From positions 107,868-171,867 of the forward strand of contig NZ_JACHOP010000008.1 in NCBI RefSeq assembly GCF_014199935.1: 64,000 nucleotides of DNA. The letters are read 5' to 3'. Under the pieces are notes generated by a model. The model did no database searches. It saw nothing but the letters and a program-made list of their open reading frames with translations, and was not told the origin of the DNA. The stretch's first letter is position 1, and each line of letters starts with the position of its first letter. The position numbers and the translations under genes were made by a program. Positions 38,042-47,243 of the stretch are shown piece by piece. This DNA is from Methylorubrum rhodinum. Its GTDB lineage: Bacteria; Pseudomonadota; Alphaproteobacteria; Rhizobiales; Beijerinckiaceae.

Positions 38042-38272
38042 ATGGCCAACGGAGTGACCGAAAGACCGAGCAGCCTCTCAGGGCTGACGGAACCGGAAGC
38101 CAAGGAGTTCCACGCGATCTTCCTGACGAGCTTCATCATCTTCACGGCGATCGCCGTGGTCGCCCACATCCTCGTCTGGCTGTGGCGCCCCTGGCTTCCC
38201 GGGCCGAAGGGCTACGCCATGCTCGACGGCGTGCAGCAGGCCGCGCACGGCCTTGTCTCGATGATCGTCTGA
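38042..38272 (+). CDS. pufB: Light-harvesting LH1 complex beta subunit
   Basis: Core-antenna beta polypeptide, 76 residues. It has an N-terminal [17 protein letters not shown] segment, one membrane helix and the bacteriochlorophyll-ligand histidine in [14 protein letters not shown]. It continues past the helix with [10 protein letters not shown] and a further 18 residues, like the Rhodospirillum rubrum LH1-beta precursor. An AGCGGAGG ribosome-binding site precedes it. It lies 10 bp before pufA. Confidence 0.96.
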   Translation: MANGVTERPSSLSGLTEPEAKEFHAIFLTSFIIFTAIAVVAHILVWLWRPWLPGPKGYAMLDGVQQAAHGLVSMIV

Positions 38273-38282
38273 GGAGGTTCGC

Positions 38283-38471
38283 ATGCACAAGGTTTGGCTT
38301 CTGTTCGATCCGCGCCGCACGCTGGTGGCGCTCTTCACCTTCCTGTTCATCCTGGCGCTGCTGATCCACTTCATCCTGCTCAGCACCGACCGGTTCAACT
38401 GGCTGGAAGGCCCGAAGGACGCCAAGGCGGCGGCCGCCCACAGCCTCGTCCTCCCGACGATGCCGGGCTGA
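38283..38471 (+). CDS. pufA: Light-harvesting LH1 complex alpha subunit
   Basis: Core-antenna alpha polypeptide, 62 residues. It starts [15 protein letters not shown], has the single helix with ligand histidine in [19 protein letters not shown], and ends in a short Ala/Pro tail. The close match to the R. rubrum-type alpha subunit predicts an LH1 absorbing near 870-880 nm, an inference from similarity. Ribosome-binding site GAGGAGG. Confidence 0.97.
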   Translation: MHKVWLLFDPRRTLVALFTFLFILALLIHFILLSTDRFNWLEGPKDAKAAAAHSLVLPTMPG

Positions 38472-38483
38472 CGCGACATCCTC

Positions 38484-38513
38484 GCCGCGGGCAGGTCTCG
38501 ATCCGCCCGCGGC
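38484..38513 (+). other. Intercistronic RNA hairpin between pufA and pufL
   Basis: A perfect 9-bp GC stem (38484-38492 with 38505-38513) and 12-nt loop start 12 bp after the pufA stop. Hairpins at this place are known in Rhodobacter to stabilise the pufBA part of the message, giving more LH1 than reaction centre. Confidence 0.75.
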
Positions 38514-38547
38514 ATTCCCTCTCCGACCACCCGGGAGGAACCGGCCC

Positions 38548-39372
38548 ATGGCGATGCTGAGTTTCGAGCGCAAATACCGGGTTCGCGGCGGCACCTTGCT
38601 CGGCGGCGACCTGTTCGACTTCTGGCTGGGGCCGTTCTACGTCGGCTTCTTCGGGGTCACGACGATCTTCTTCTCGGTGCTCGGCACCGCCCTAATCGTC
38701 TACGGGGCCGCCATCGGCCCGACCTGGAACATCTGGCAGATCAACATCGCCCCGCCGGACCTGAAATACGGTCTCGCGCTGGCGCCCCTGAAGGAAGGGG
38801 GGCTGTGGCAGATCATCACCTTCTGCGCGATCGGGGCGTTCTCGTCCTGGGCGCTCCGCGAGGTCGAGATCTGCCGCAAGCTCGGCATCGGCTACCACGT
38901 GCCGTTCGCCTTCTCGGTGGCGATCTTCGCCTACGTGACCCTGGTGGTGATCCGTCCGCTGCTGATGGGCGCCTGGGGCTACGGCTTCCCCTACGGCATC
39001 CTGAGCCATCTCGATTGGGTGTCGAACACCGGCTACCAGTACCTGCACTTCCACTACAATCCGGCGCACATGCTCGCGGTGAGCTTCTTCTTCACCACGA
39101 CCTTCGCGCTGGCGCTGCACGGCTCGCTGATCCTGGCCTCGACCAACCCGCCTAAGGGCGAGACGGTCAAGACGCCCGAGCACGAAGACACCTACTTCCG
39201 CGACACGATCGGCTACTCGATCGGCACGCTCGGCATCCACCGGCTCGGCCTGTTCCTGGCCCTGTCCGCGGGCTTCTGGAGCGCGGTCTGCATCGTCATC
39301 AGCGGCCCGTTCTGGACCCAGGGCTGGCCCGAATGGTGGGGCTGGTGGCTCAACCTGCCGATCTGGCGCTGA
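38548..39372 (+). CDS. pufL: Photosynthetic reaction centre L subunit
   Basis: A 274-residue membrane protein with five helices that binds bacteriochlorophyll, bacteriopheophytin and QA/QB-site residues. Characteristic blocks are [22 protein letters not shown] at the start, [21 protein letters not shown] with its bacteriochlorophyll-ligand histidines, and [15 protein letters not shown] near the non-haem-iron ligands. Normal length and no gaps. Confidence 0.98.
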   Translation: MAMLSFERKYRVRGGTLLGGDLFDFWLGPFYVGFFGVTTIFFSVLGTALIVYGAAIGPTWNIWQINIAPPDLKYGLALAPLKEGGLWQIITFCAIGAFSSWALREVEICRKLGIGYHVPFAFSVAIFAYVTLVVIRPLLMGAWGYGFPYGILSHLDWVSNTGYQYLHFHYNPAHMLAVSFFFTTTFALALHGSLILASTNPPKGETVKTPEHEDTYFRDTIGYSIGTLGIHRLGLFLALSAGFWSAVCIVISGPFWTQGWPEWWGWWLNLPIWR

Positions 39373-39384
39373 ACCCGACTCATC

Positions 39385-39404
39385 GGCCGGCGCCCGCGCC
39401 GGCC
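39385..39404 (+). other. RNA hairpin between pufL and pufM
   Basis: An 8-bp perfect GC stem (39385-39392 with 39397-39404) and 4-nt loop lie 12 bp after the pufL stop, in an unusually long 105-bp gap between pufL and pufM. It may tune mRNA stability; no T tract follows. Confidence 0.55.
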
Positions 39405-39477
39405 GGACCAACCGAAAGACCGATCGACGGGCACGAGGGTCACCTCGGGCGACCGTAGGTCCAGGGAGGGAGAATCC

Positions 39478-40455
39478 GTGGCCTACTACCAGAACATTTT
39501 CACCGCGGTGCAGGTGCGCCCGCGCGAGCCGGAGCACGGCATCCCGGTCGCGGTCGACAACCGCATCGGCAAGCCCTTCAACAGCTACCTGTTCGGGCTC
39601 ATCGGCAACTCGCAGGTCGGACCGATCTACGGCGGCTATCTCGGGGCGCTGTCGCTGACCTGCGGCCTGATCGCCTTCGAGATCATCGGCCTCAACATGC
39701 TGGCCTCCGTGAACTGGGATCCGATCCAGTTCGTGCGCCAGCTCCCCTGGCTGGCGCTCGAACCGCCGCTGCCGAAATACGGCCTCAAGGTGCTGCCGCC
39801 GCTCGCCGAGGGCGGATGGTGGCTGATCGCCGGTTTCTTCCTCACCGCCTCGATCCTGCTGTGGTGGGTGCGCATGTACCGCCGCGCCCGGGCGCTCGGC
39901 ATCGGCACCTACGTGCCCTGGGCCTTCGCCGCCGCGATCTGGCTCTACCTCGTGCTCGGCTTCATCCGCCCGCTGCTGATGGGCTCGTGGAGCGAGGCGG
40001 TTCCCTTCGGCATCTTCCCGCACCTCGATTGGACCGCCGCGTTCTCGCTGCGCTACGGCAACCTGTTCTACAACCCGTTCCACATGCTCTCGATCGCCTT
40101 CCTCTACGGATCGACGCTGCTGTTCGCCATGCACGGGGCGACCATCCTGGCGACCAGCCGCTACGGCTCGGAGCGTGAGATCGACCAGATCGTCGATCGC
40201 GGCACGGCGACGGAACGCGCCGCCCTGTTCTGGCGCTGGACCATGGGCTTCAACGCCACGATGGAATCGATCCACCGCTGGGCGTGGTGGTTCGCGGTGC
40301 TCACCACGATCACCGGCGGCATCGGCATCCTGCTCACCGGCACGGTCGTCGACAACTGGTATCTCTGGGCGGTCAAGCACGGCGTCGCGCCGGCCTACCC
40401 GCAGGTCTACGGGCCGATCACCGATCCGCTCAGCACGCCGGGGGGGGCGCCATGA
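39478..40455 (+). CDS. pufM: Photosynthetic reaction centre M subunit
   Basis: Partner of PufL, 325 residues, five membrane helices. It has [18 protein letters not shown] at the start, [21 protein letters not shown] with the special-pair and accessory ligands, and [20 protein letters not shown] near the iron site. GTG start after a GGGAGGGAG ribosome-binding site. The last four bases overlap pufC. Confidence 0.98.
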   Translation: MAYYQNIFTAVQVRPREPEHGIPVAVDNRIGKPFNSYLFGLIGNSQVGPIYGGYLGALSLTCGLIAFEIIGLNMLASVNWDPIQFVRQLPWLALEPPLPKYGLKVLPPLAEGGWWLIAGFFLTASILLWWVRMYRRARALGIGTYVPWAFAAAIWLYLVLGFIRPLLMGSWSEAVPFGIFPHLDWTAAFSLRYGNLFYNPFHMLSIAFLYGSTLLFAMHGATILATSRYGSEREIDQIVDRGTATERAALFWRWTMGFNATMESIHRWAWWFAVLTTITGGIGILLTGTVVDNWYLWAVKHGVAPAYPQVYGPITDPLSTPGGAP

Positions 40456-41552
40456 GGACATTGCTCGTCGTCGCCGGCGCCGTCGTCGCCACCTTCCTCA
40501 CCATCGCCCAGTTCGGCACCGCCGGCTGGACGAGGCCCCCGATCCTGGCCCAGCAGCACGGCTATCGCGGCACGGGCATGGACCAGATCCAGACCAAGGC
40601 AGGGGCGGCCGCGCTCAAGGCCGCCAACGTCGCCCCGGCCCCGGCCGAGCCGGTCGAGCAGGGCACGGAGAAGGCCGGCGCGACCTACCAGAACGTCCAG
40701 GTGCTGAAGGACGTCAGCGTCGAGGAATTCAACCGCCTGATGACGTCGATGACCGAGTGGGTGGCGCCCGAGCAGGGCTGCACCTACTGCCACAACACCG
40801 AGAACATGGCCGACGACAGCCTCTACCAGAAGAAGGTCGCCCGGCGCATGATCCAGATGGTGCAGCACATCAACACCACCTGGAAGGAGAAGCATGTCGG
40901 CGAGGCGGGCGTGACCTGCTACACCTGCCACCGCGGACAGCCGGTGCCGGCCAACATCTGGTTCGAGAATCCGGGCCCGAACTACAAGACCGCGTTCACC
41001 CCGCGCAACAACGGGCAGAACATGGCCTCGGCTTCGGTCGGCCTCGCCTCGCTGCCCTACAACACCTTCGCCGAGTATTTCGGCAAGAAGGACGTCGACG
41101 AGAACGTGATCCGCGTCAACGCCACGACCGCGCTTCCCGAGAGCAAGGGCAAGCCGATCCAGGACGCGGAGAAGACCTACGGCCTGATGATGCACATGTC
41201 GTCGTCGCTCGGCGTGAACTGCACCTACTGCCACAACACCCGGGCGATCTCGAACTGGGAGCAGAGCACGCCGCAGCGGACGCTCGCCTGGCACGCGATC
41301 CGGATGGTACGGGACCTGAACGGCGACTACATCGAGCCGCTGACCGGGACCTTCCCGGCCAACCGCCTCGGCCCGACGGGCGACGCGCCGAAGCTGAACT
41401 GCGCCACCTGCCACAACGGCCAGAACAAGCCGCTCGCGGGTGCCCACGTGGTCGAGACCTATCCGGAGCTGACCCAGGTGACGGCCGATGCCGGCGCGGC
41501 ACCGGCCCAGGACAAGGCGCCGCCCACGGCACCGGCCCCGGCCCCGCAATAA
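40452..41552 (+). CDS. pufC: Reaction centre tetraheme cytochrome c subunit
   Basis: Membrane-anchored cytochrome of 366 residues that re-reduces the special pair. Four CxxCH sites are present at residues 110-114, 156-160, 257-261 and 317-321, with the axial methionines spaced as in PufC. The N terminus is a hydrophobic anchor (about 3-22) without the lipobox cysteine found in many PufC proteins, so it is probably held by an uncleaved helix. The C-terminal 30 residues are Ala/Pro-rich. It is coupled to pufM by a 4-bp overlap. Confidence 0.97.
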   Translation: MRTLLVVAGAVVATFLTIAQFGTAGWTRPPILAQQHGYRGTGMDQIQTKAGAAALKAANVAPAPAEPVEQGTEKAGATYQNVQVLKDVSVEEFNRLMTSMTEWVAPEQGCTYCHNTENMADDSLYQKKVARRMIQMVQHINTTWKEKHVGEAGVTCYTCHRGQPVPANIWFENPGPNYKTAFTPRNNGQNMASASVGLASLPYNTFAEYFGKKDVDENVIRVNATTALPESKGKPIQDAEKTYGLMMHMSSSLGVNCTYCHNTRAISNWEQSTPQRTLAWHAIRMVRDLNGDYIEPLTGTFPANRLGPTGDAPKLNCATCHNGQNKPLAGAHVVETYPELTQVTADAGAAPAQDKAPPTAPAPAPQ

Positions 41553-41590
41553 CGCGGCCCGACCGCCACGCGCAGAGGCCGACACCGAGA

Positions 41591-41631
41591 ACGAAACCGC
41601 CGGCCCGGGCATTCCGGGCCGGCGGTTTCGT
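41591..41631 (+). terminator. Strong hairpin ending the puf operon
   Basis: An 18-bp perfect stem (41591-41608 with 41614-41631) with a 5-nt loop, 38 bp after the pufC stop. There is no T tract, but the stem is very strong and probably marks the 3' end of the superoperon transcript. Confidence 0.7.
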
Positions 41632-41702
41632 CGTGCGCAGCCTCTTCCCGGAAACGGCCTCGGCGCGCTCCCCTCGGCGTGCGGCGCGGTCCGGCGCATC
41701 GG

Positions 41703-41718
41703 CGTGATCCGGATCACG
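41703..41718. promoter_or_regulatory. Perfect 16-bp palindrome, Crp/Fnr-like
   Basis: CGTGATCCGGATCACG contains GTGA-N6-TCAC, the half-sites and spacing of a Crp/Fnr-family site. It lies 421 bp upstream of the secretion gene start and 150 bp past pufC. Which regulator uses it is unknown. Confidence 0.5.
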
Positions 41719-42138
41719 GTTGCGGCGACACCGTCATGCCATCGTTGCGAAACGGGACGATGCGAGGAGCGGTGGAGAACTTTCCGCACGCACGATTCGC
41801 CGAACTCTCATCCGTCATGAGTTCGAACGAACACGTGCGTGCGTCGTAACGGATCTTCTTCGAGGAAGAGTTCAAACATCGACCGATCTGTTCGAGAGAG
41901 ATAGTCCGTCAATCAGCATCGTCTCGACGGCAATTCATGCCCGTCGGCGGCACTGATCTGCGGATGTCTCGACTCGGCGCCTCGGCACCGAGACTAGCTT
42001 TGCAGTTCGTGCGGGTAAAATGCGAGACCGCCGCTTAAATTTGGACGCAATTCGCGATATGAACGTCGATCGGACGCATCCGGACGGCAGAAGCCCGACG
42101 GGAGGGCGACATATCGCCGACGGTCGGGGGGCAGGGCG

Positions 42139-43890
42139 GTGAGCAAAGCGCGCGAGAAGAACGAGATCGCCGCCGCATTGGCGCAGTGCAAGACGGCCTT
42201 CATCGGCGTCGCCGTGATGAGCGGCCTCGTCAACATCCTGTACCTCACCGGCTCGTTCTACATGCTCGAGGTCTACGACCGCGTGATCCCGAGCCGCTCC
42301 GTGCCGACGCTGGTCGGCCTCAGCGTGCTGGCGCTGGTGCTCTACGGCTTCCAGGGCGTGCTGGAGGCGATCCGCTCGCGCATCCTTGCGCGCATCGGCG
42401 CCGCCCTCGACGAGTCGCTCAGCGGCCGGGTGTTCGACATCGTCGTGCGCGCCCCCCTCAAGGGTGCGGTGCCCGGCGACGGCCTGCTGCCGTTGCGGGA
42501 TCTCGACCAGATCCGCTCGTTCCTGTCGGGCACCGGCCCCTCGGCCTTCTTCGATCTGCCGTGGATGCCGATCTATGTCGGCATCTGCTTCCTGTTCCAT
42601 CCCTACATCGGCATGGCGGCGATCGCCGGCACCGCGATCCTCGCCGGCCTTACTTTCCTGACCGACCGGGCCACCAAGACCCCGACCCAGGCCGCAACCG
42701 GCCACGGGCTGCGCCGCAACGGGCTCGCCGAGTCGGGCCGGCGCAACGCCGAGGTGCTCGCCGCCATGGGCATGCAGCAGCGGCTGGCCGCCCGCTGGTC
42801 GGTGGCCAACCGCGACTACATGGAGTCGCACCAGAGCGTGGCGGATGTCGGCGGCGGCTTCGGCGCCGGCTCGAAGGTGTTCCGCATGGCGCTGCAATCG
42901 GGCGTGCTGGCGCTCGGCGCGTGGCTCGTGATCCACAACGAGGCGACCGCGGGCATCATCATCGCCGGCTCGATCCTCGTGTCGCGCGCCCTCGCTCCGG
43001 CCGAACTCGCCATCGCCAACTGGAAGGGCTTCGTCGCCGCCCGCCAGAGCTGGCGGCGCCTGTCCGAGCTGTTCGCCAAGCTACCGGCCAGCGAGCAGCC
43101 GCACGCGCTTCCGGCCCCGAGCCAGGCGATCTCGGTGGAGGGCGTCAGCATCGCCCCGCCCGGCACGGCGCGCATCGTCGTGCAGGACGTCACCTTCACG
43201 CTGAAGGCCGGCCAGGGCGTCGGCGTGATCGGCCCCTCGGCCTCGGGCAAGTCCTCGCTGGTGCGCGCCATGGTCGGCGTCTGGCCGCCGGTGCGCGGCA
43301 AGGTCCGCCTCGACGGCGCCGCGCTCGATCAGTGGTCGAGCAACGATCTCGGCCTGCATCTCGGCTTCCTGCCGCAGGAGGTCGAGCTGTTCGCCGGCAC
43401 GGTCGCCGAGAACATCGCCCGGTTCGAGCCGAACCCGCCCTCCGAACTCGTGATCGCCGCCGCCCAGGCGGCCGGTGTCCACGACCTGATCCTGCGCCTG
43501 CCCGAGGGCTACGACAGCCGCATCGGCGAGGGCGGGGCCGGCCTTTCCGCCGGCCAGCGCCAGCGCATCGGGCTCGCCCGCGCGCTCTACCGCGATCCGT
43601 TCCTCGTCGTGCTCGACGAGCCCAACGCCAACCTCGACAGCGAGGGCGAGAACGCCCTGACCCAGGCGATCCTGGGCGTGCGCCAGCGCGGCGGCGTCTG
43701 TGTCGTCGTCGCCCACCGCCCGAGCGCGCTCGCCGCCGTCGACCTGATCCTGATGATGGCCGAGGGCCGCGCCCAGGCCTTCGGGCCGAAGGACGAGGTG
43801 CTGAAGCGCGTGCTGCGCCCGGCCCCCGCCCCGGTGGCGGCCCCGGCCGCCGCGCAGCCGATCGCCAATGCCCGGCAGGAGAGCGCCTGA
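42139..43890 (+). CDS. Type I secretion ABC transporter (PrtD family)
   Basis: Inner-membrane permease/ATPase of 583 residues that would power export of an unfolded substrate directly across both membranes. It has about six helices in the first 300 residues and no N-terminal C39-like domain, as in PrtD. The nucleotide-binding domain has Walker A GPSASGKSS (365-373), signature LSAGQRQRIGLARAL and Walker B FLVVLDEPNANLD. GTG start. It is coupled to the HlyD-like gene by TGATG. No substrate or TolC-type gene is adjacent. Confidence 0.93.
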   Translation: MSKAREKNEIAAALAQCKTAFIGVAVMSGLVNILYLTGSFYMLEVYDRVIPSRSVPTLVGLSVLALVLYGFQGVLEAIRSRILARIGAALDESLSGRVFDIVVRAPLKGAVPGDGLLPLRDLDQIRSFLSGTGPSAFFDLPWMPIYVGICFLFHPYIGMAAIAGTAILAGLTFLTDRATKTPTQAATGHGLRRNGLAESGRRNAEVLAAMGMQQRLAARWSVANRDYMESHQSVADVGGGFGAGSKVFRMALQSGVLALGAWLVIHNEATAGIIIAGSILVSRALAPAELAIANWKGFVAARQSWRRLSELFAKLPASEQPHALPAPSQAISVEGVSIAPPGTARIVVQDVTFTLKAGQGVGVIGPSASGKSSLVRAMVGVWPPVRGKVRLDGAALDQWSSNDLGLHLGFLPQEVELFAGTVAENIARFEPNPPSELVIAAAQAAGVHDLILRLPEGYDSRIGEGGAGLSAGQRQRIGLARALYRDPFLVVLDEPNANLDSEGENALTQAILGVRQRGGVCVVVAHRPSALAAVDLILMMAEGRAQAFGPKDEVLKRVLRPAPAPVAAPAAAQPIANARQESA

Positions 43891-45236
43891 TGTCCACGAG
43901 CCTCGCTTCCGTCGCGGGCTTGAGCCCGGCCCTGCCGCGGCCGACCGCCCACGGCTCGATCCGCCGCCACCTCGCGGTGACGCTCGGGCTCGCCGTCATC
44001 CTCGTCTTCGGAATCGGCGGCTGGGCCACCTTCACCCATGTCTCGGCGGCCGTGATCGCGCCGGGCCAACTCGTGGCGGAGACCGACATCAAGAAGGTGC
44101 AGCACCCCACCGGCGGCGTCGTCGGCCAGCTCCTCGTGCGCGAGGGGCAGAAGGTGTCGGCGGGCGAGGTGCTGATCCGCCTCGACGAGACCCAGACCCG
44201 GGCCAATCTCGACATCGTCCTCAAGGCGATGGACGAGCTCGCCGCCCGCCGCGCCCGCGACGAGGCCGAGCGCGACGGCCACAAGGTCATCCAGTTTCCC
44301 GACGAGCTGGTCTCGCGGATCGACAGCGACCCGTCGGTCACCCGCCTCATCGACGGCGAATCGCGCCTGTTCGCCTCGCGCGTCGCCGGGCGCGAGGGCC
44401 AGAAGGCGCAGCTTCGCGAGCGGGTCGATCAGCTCCGCCAGGAGATTTCCGGCCTTACCGAACAGGCGTCGGCCAAGGACCGCGAGATCGTCCTGATCGG
44501 CCAGGAGCTGAAGGGCGTGCGCGAGCTCTATGCCAAGAACCTCGTGCCGCTGTCGCGCGTCACCGCGCTGGAGCGCGACGGGGCGCGAATCGAGGGCGAG
44601 CGCGGCCAGCTCATCGCCTCGACCGCCTCGGCGCGGGGCAAGATCGCCGAAACCGAGCTGCAGATCTTCCAGATCGATCAGGAGATGCGCACCGAGGTCG
44701 GCAAGGACTTGGCCGAGATCCGAGGCAAGTGGTCGGAGCTGCGCGAGAAGCGCGTCGCGGCGGAAGACCAGCTCAAGCGCATCGAGATGCGCGCGCCGCA
44801 GGACGGCTACGTCCACCAGATGACCGTGCACACCATCGGCGGCCTCGTGACGCCGAGCGAGCCGGCCATGCTGATCGTGCCGGCCGCCGACCAGCTCCTC
44901 GTCGAGGTGCGGGTGCAGCCCCAGGACATCGACAACGTCCGCGTCGGCCAGAAGGCGAACCTGCGCTTCTCCGCCTTCAACATGCGCACGACGCCCGAGA
45001 TCGACGGGCAGGTGGTGCGCGTCTCGGCGGACGTGACGACGGACCCGAAGACCGGGATGAGCTTCTACACGGCGCGCATCCGCATCGCCGACGACGAGAA
45101 GGGCCATCTCAAGGGCCTGCGCCTCGTGCCCGGCATGCCGGTGGAGTCCTACACCCAGATCGGCGAGCGCTCGGTGCTGTCCTACCTGATGAAGCCGCTG
45201 ACGGACCAGCTGGCGAAGGCTTGGCGCGAGCGCTGA
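43890..45236 (+). CDS. HlyD-family type I secretion membrane-fusion protein
   Basis: Periplasmic adaptor of 448 residues pairing with the ABC transporter. One membrane helix (about 26-48) is followed by the lipoyl-like half [24 protein letters not shown], a long coiled coil (about 100-300) and the second lipoyl half [19 protein letters not shown] beta-barrel domain ends the protein. Its 1-bp overlap with the ABC gene suggests a two-gene operon. Confidence 0.93.
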   Translation: MSTSLASVAGLSPALPRPTAHGSIRRHLAVTLGLAVILVFGIGGWATFTHVSAAVIAPGQLVAETDIKKVQHPTGGVVGQLLVREGQKVSAGEVLIRLDETQTRANLDIVLKAMDELAARRARDEAERDGHKVIQFPDELVSRIDSDPSVTRLIDGESRLFASRVAGREGQKAQLRERVDQLRQEISGLTEQASAKDREIVLIGQELKGVRELYAKNLVPLSRVTALERDGARIEGERGQLIASTASARGKIAETELQIFQIDQEMRTEVGKDLAEIRGKWSELREKRVAAEDQLKRIEMRAPQDGYVHQMTVHTIGGLVTPSEPAMLIVPAADQLLVEVRVQPQDIDNVRVGQKANLRFSAFNMRTTPEIDGQVVRVSADVTTDPKTGMSFYTARIRIADDEKGHLKGLRLVPGMPVESYTQIGERSVLSYLMKPLTDQLAKAWRER

Positions 45237-45393
45237 GCGACACCTTGCCTGTGAAGGCTTTTGTCTGATATGGCGGCGGCCTTCCCGCGATGTCCTGAAC
45301 CGCCATCGCCGGAGTGCCGTCCGCGGCGCTCCGTTCCGAGAAACTCTTTCCGACAACAGGCGGCCGGTCTCGATCCGCGCCGACGTGAGACCG

Positions 45394-45519
45394 ATGAAGA
45401 TTCGCAACTCCCTCAAGTCCCTGCGCGGCCGTCACCGCGACAACCAGCTCGTCCGCCGCAAGGGCCGGGTCTACGTCATCAACAAGACCCAGAAGCGCTT
45501 CAAGGCCCGCCAGGGTTAA
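45394..45519 (+). CDS. rpmJ: 50S ribosomal protein L36
   Basis: A 41-residue basic protein starting [18 protein letters not shown] and ending in [11 protein letters not shown], the long alphaproteobacterial (YkgO-like) form. It lacks the four zinc-binding cysteines of the classical L36, which fits the zinc-independent type. Monocistronic; ATG 45394. Confidence 0.96.
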   Translation: MKIRNSLKSLRGRHRDNQLVRRKGRVYVINKTQKRFKARQG

Positions 45520-45600
45520 AAGCCCTTCACGTCGGCGCCCGAACAAGGCGCGGCGTGCGGGCGCGTTGACGCTCCCGGTGACCGGGTGGATGTTGGGTCC

Positions 45601-46206
45601 ATGCCCGTCCGCCCGCTCCCGATCCTGACCCTCCTCCTCGCCCTTGCGGGGACGAGCGCCTTCGCCGCCCCGGCGCCCGAGCCGGGTGGGCGCGAGCAGC
45701 CGGAGAAGGAGCGCAAGGCGCATCCGCCGGTCAGCCTCGACGACCTCTACAAGCGGCTCAAGGACTCGGACGACGAGGCCGAATCGAAGGCCGTCGCGAC
45801 CCTGATCGAGCGCCGCCTCGGCCGCTCCGGCAGCGCCACCGCCGACCTCCTCTCCGACCGCGCCCGACAGGCCATGGCCGGCAACGAATTGCCGCTCGCC
45901 GTCGAGCTGATGGACCGGGCCGTGGCCCTGGAGCCGAACTGGGCCGAGGGCTGGAGCCGGCGCGCCACCCTGTTCTTCCGCCTGTCCGACTCGCAGAGCG
46001 CCATCGCCGATCTGCAGCGCGCCCTGGTGCTGGAGCCGCGCCACTTCGAGGCCTGGGCGGCGCTGGGCAAGCTCTACCTCGCCGCGGACGACAAGGGCCG
46101 CGCCATGGATGCCTTCCGGCGGGCGGAGGCGCTCTATCCGCGCTGGGACGTGCTCAAGAAGGCGATCGACCGCCTGAAGCCCGACGTGGACGGCCGCGAC
46201 CTCTGA
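45601..46206 (+). CDS. Exported tetratricopeptide-repeat protein
   Basis: A 201-residue protein with a signal peptide (about 1-22, ending SAFAAP). Next comes a charged Pro/Glu segment with SLDDLYKRLKDSDDEAE, then at least two TPR units: NELPLAVELMDRAVALEPNWAEG and DSQSAIADLQRALVLEPRHFEA, with a third partial one. TPRs mediate protein contacts, and a periplasmic site is likely. It sits 8 bp before the hydrolase gene, so they may share a transcript. ATG 45601 is chosen over GTG 45586 as it starts the signal peptide. Confidence 0.82.
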   Translation: MPVRPLPILTLLLALAGTSAFAAPAPEPGGREQPEKERKAHPPVSLDDLYKRLKDSDDEAESKAVATLIERRLGRSGSATADLLSDRARQAMAGNELPLAVELMDRAVALEPNWAEGWSRRATLFFRLSDSQSAIADLQRALVLEPRHFEAWAALGKLYLAADDKGRAMDAFRRAEALYPRWDVLKKAIDRLKPDVDGRDL

Positions 46207-46214
46207 CCCCGACC

Positions 46215-47210
46215 GTGTCCGACCTCCTGCGCTTCGCCGCCGGCTTCCTCGCGGTCGCCGCCGGCCTGATCGCCCTGGCGCTCGGTGCGGCCGCGGCGGC
46301 GACCCTGGTGATCGCCGCGCGGGTCGAGGCGCGCTATCCGCCGGCCCAAAGCCGTGTCGCCGTCACGGATGGCCACCTCGCCTATCTGGAGGACGGGCCA
46401 AGGGAGGGCGCGCGAGCGACCGTCGTGCTGCTGCACGGAGCCTCGGCCAATGCCTACGACCCGTTTGCAGGCGTCGGGCGCCGGCTTGCCGCCGCGGGGT
46501 TCCGCGTCGTCTCCTTCGACCGGCCGGGCTACGGCGGCAGCGATCGGCTGGCCGGGGCTGAGGCCGCGACGCCGGCCTTCCAGGCGCGGGCGATCAGCGA
46601 GGCGATCGACCGGCTGGGGCTCGGGCCGGTGATCCTGATGGGCCATTCGTGGTCGGGCGCGCTGGCCCTGCGCATGGCGCTCGACCGGCCGGAGCAAGCG
46701 GCGGGCCTCGTGCTCCTCGCCCCCGTGGCGATGCCGTTCCCGCCGACCGCACTGCCGTGGTGGGCCGGGCTGGCGCTGCAGCCGCCGGTGACGTGGCTGC
46801 TGACGCGGACGATCGCGGTGCCGCTGGGGATGGTCTACCTGCCGGGCGTCGCCAAGGGCGTTTTCCGGCCGGAGCCGCCGGTGGAGGATTACGTCGCGCG
46901 CAGCCGCGCGCCGCTGATCCTGCGGCCGGGGCCGGCGCTCGCCAACATCCAGGACCTCGCCGGCCTGCCCGCGGCGCTCGCCGAGCAGGCGCCGCGCTAT
47001 CGCGATCTTCGGGTGCCGACGGTGATCGTCTCGGGGGAGGGCGATCCGGTCGTGGTGACGGAGAAGCAGGCGGAGCCTTTGAGCCGGGCGCTGCCGGAGG
47101 CACGCCTCGTCACCCTGCCGGGGGCCGGCCACATGATCACCTACACCGCCCCGGACGCCATCGTGCGGGAGACGGAGAGCCTGCTCGCCCGGCTGCCCGG
47201 ACGCTCGTGA
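46215..47210 (+). CDS. Membrane-anchored alpha/beta hydrolase
   Basis: A 331-residue alpha/beta hydrolase with an N-terminal hydrophobic anchor (about 5-35). The catalytic triad is visible: Ser145 in GHSWSG, Asp277 in VSGEGDPVV and His306 in PGAGHMI. The oxyanion region is VVLLHGASANAYDPF. Substrate is unknown; the cap (about 150-265) is Pro/Leu-rich. The start is GTG, 8 bp after the TPR gene. Confidence 0.87.
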   Translation: MSDLLRFAAGFLAVAAGLIALALGAAAAATLVIAARVEARYPPAQSRVAVTDGHLAYLEDGPREGARATVVLLHGASANAYDPFAGVGRRLAAAGFRVVSFDRPGYGGSDRLAGAEAATPAFQARAISEAIDRLGLGPVILMGHSWSGALALRMALDRPEQAAGLVLLAPVAMPFPPTALPWWAGLALQPPVTWLLTRTIAVPLGMVYLPGVAKGVFRPEPPVEDYVARSRAPLILRPGPALANIQDLAGLPAALAEQAPRYRDLRVPTVIVSGEGDPVVVTEKQAEPLSRALPEARLVTLPGAGHMITYTAPDAIVRETESLLARLPGRS

Positions 47211-47213
47211 GGC

Positions 47214-47238
47214 CGGGCCCCGCAGGACGCGGGGCCCG
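47214..47238. terminator. Hairpin between convergent hydrolase and pyruvate kinase genes
   Basis: A perfect 10-bp stem (47214-47223 with 47229-47238) with a 5-nt loop lies 3 bp after the hydrolase stop and 5 bp beyond the pyk stop. Symmetric and without a T tract, it could serve transcripts from both sides. Confidence 0.65.
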
Positions 47239-47243
47239 AACCG

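Larger units (their letters stand above)
41553..42138. other. Gap between pufC and the secretion operon
   Basis: A 586-bp region without a credible gene. It holds an 18-bp-stem hairpin just after pufC (41591-41631) and a 16-bp perfect palindrome at 41703-41718. A stretch at about 41720-42080 is clearly less GC-rich than the genes around it. The promoter of the secretion genes should lie in its right half. Confidence 0.5.
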
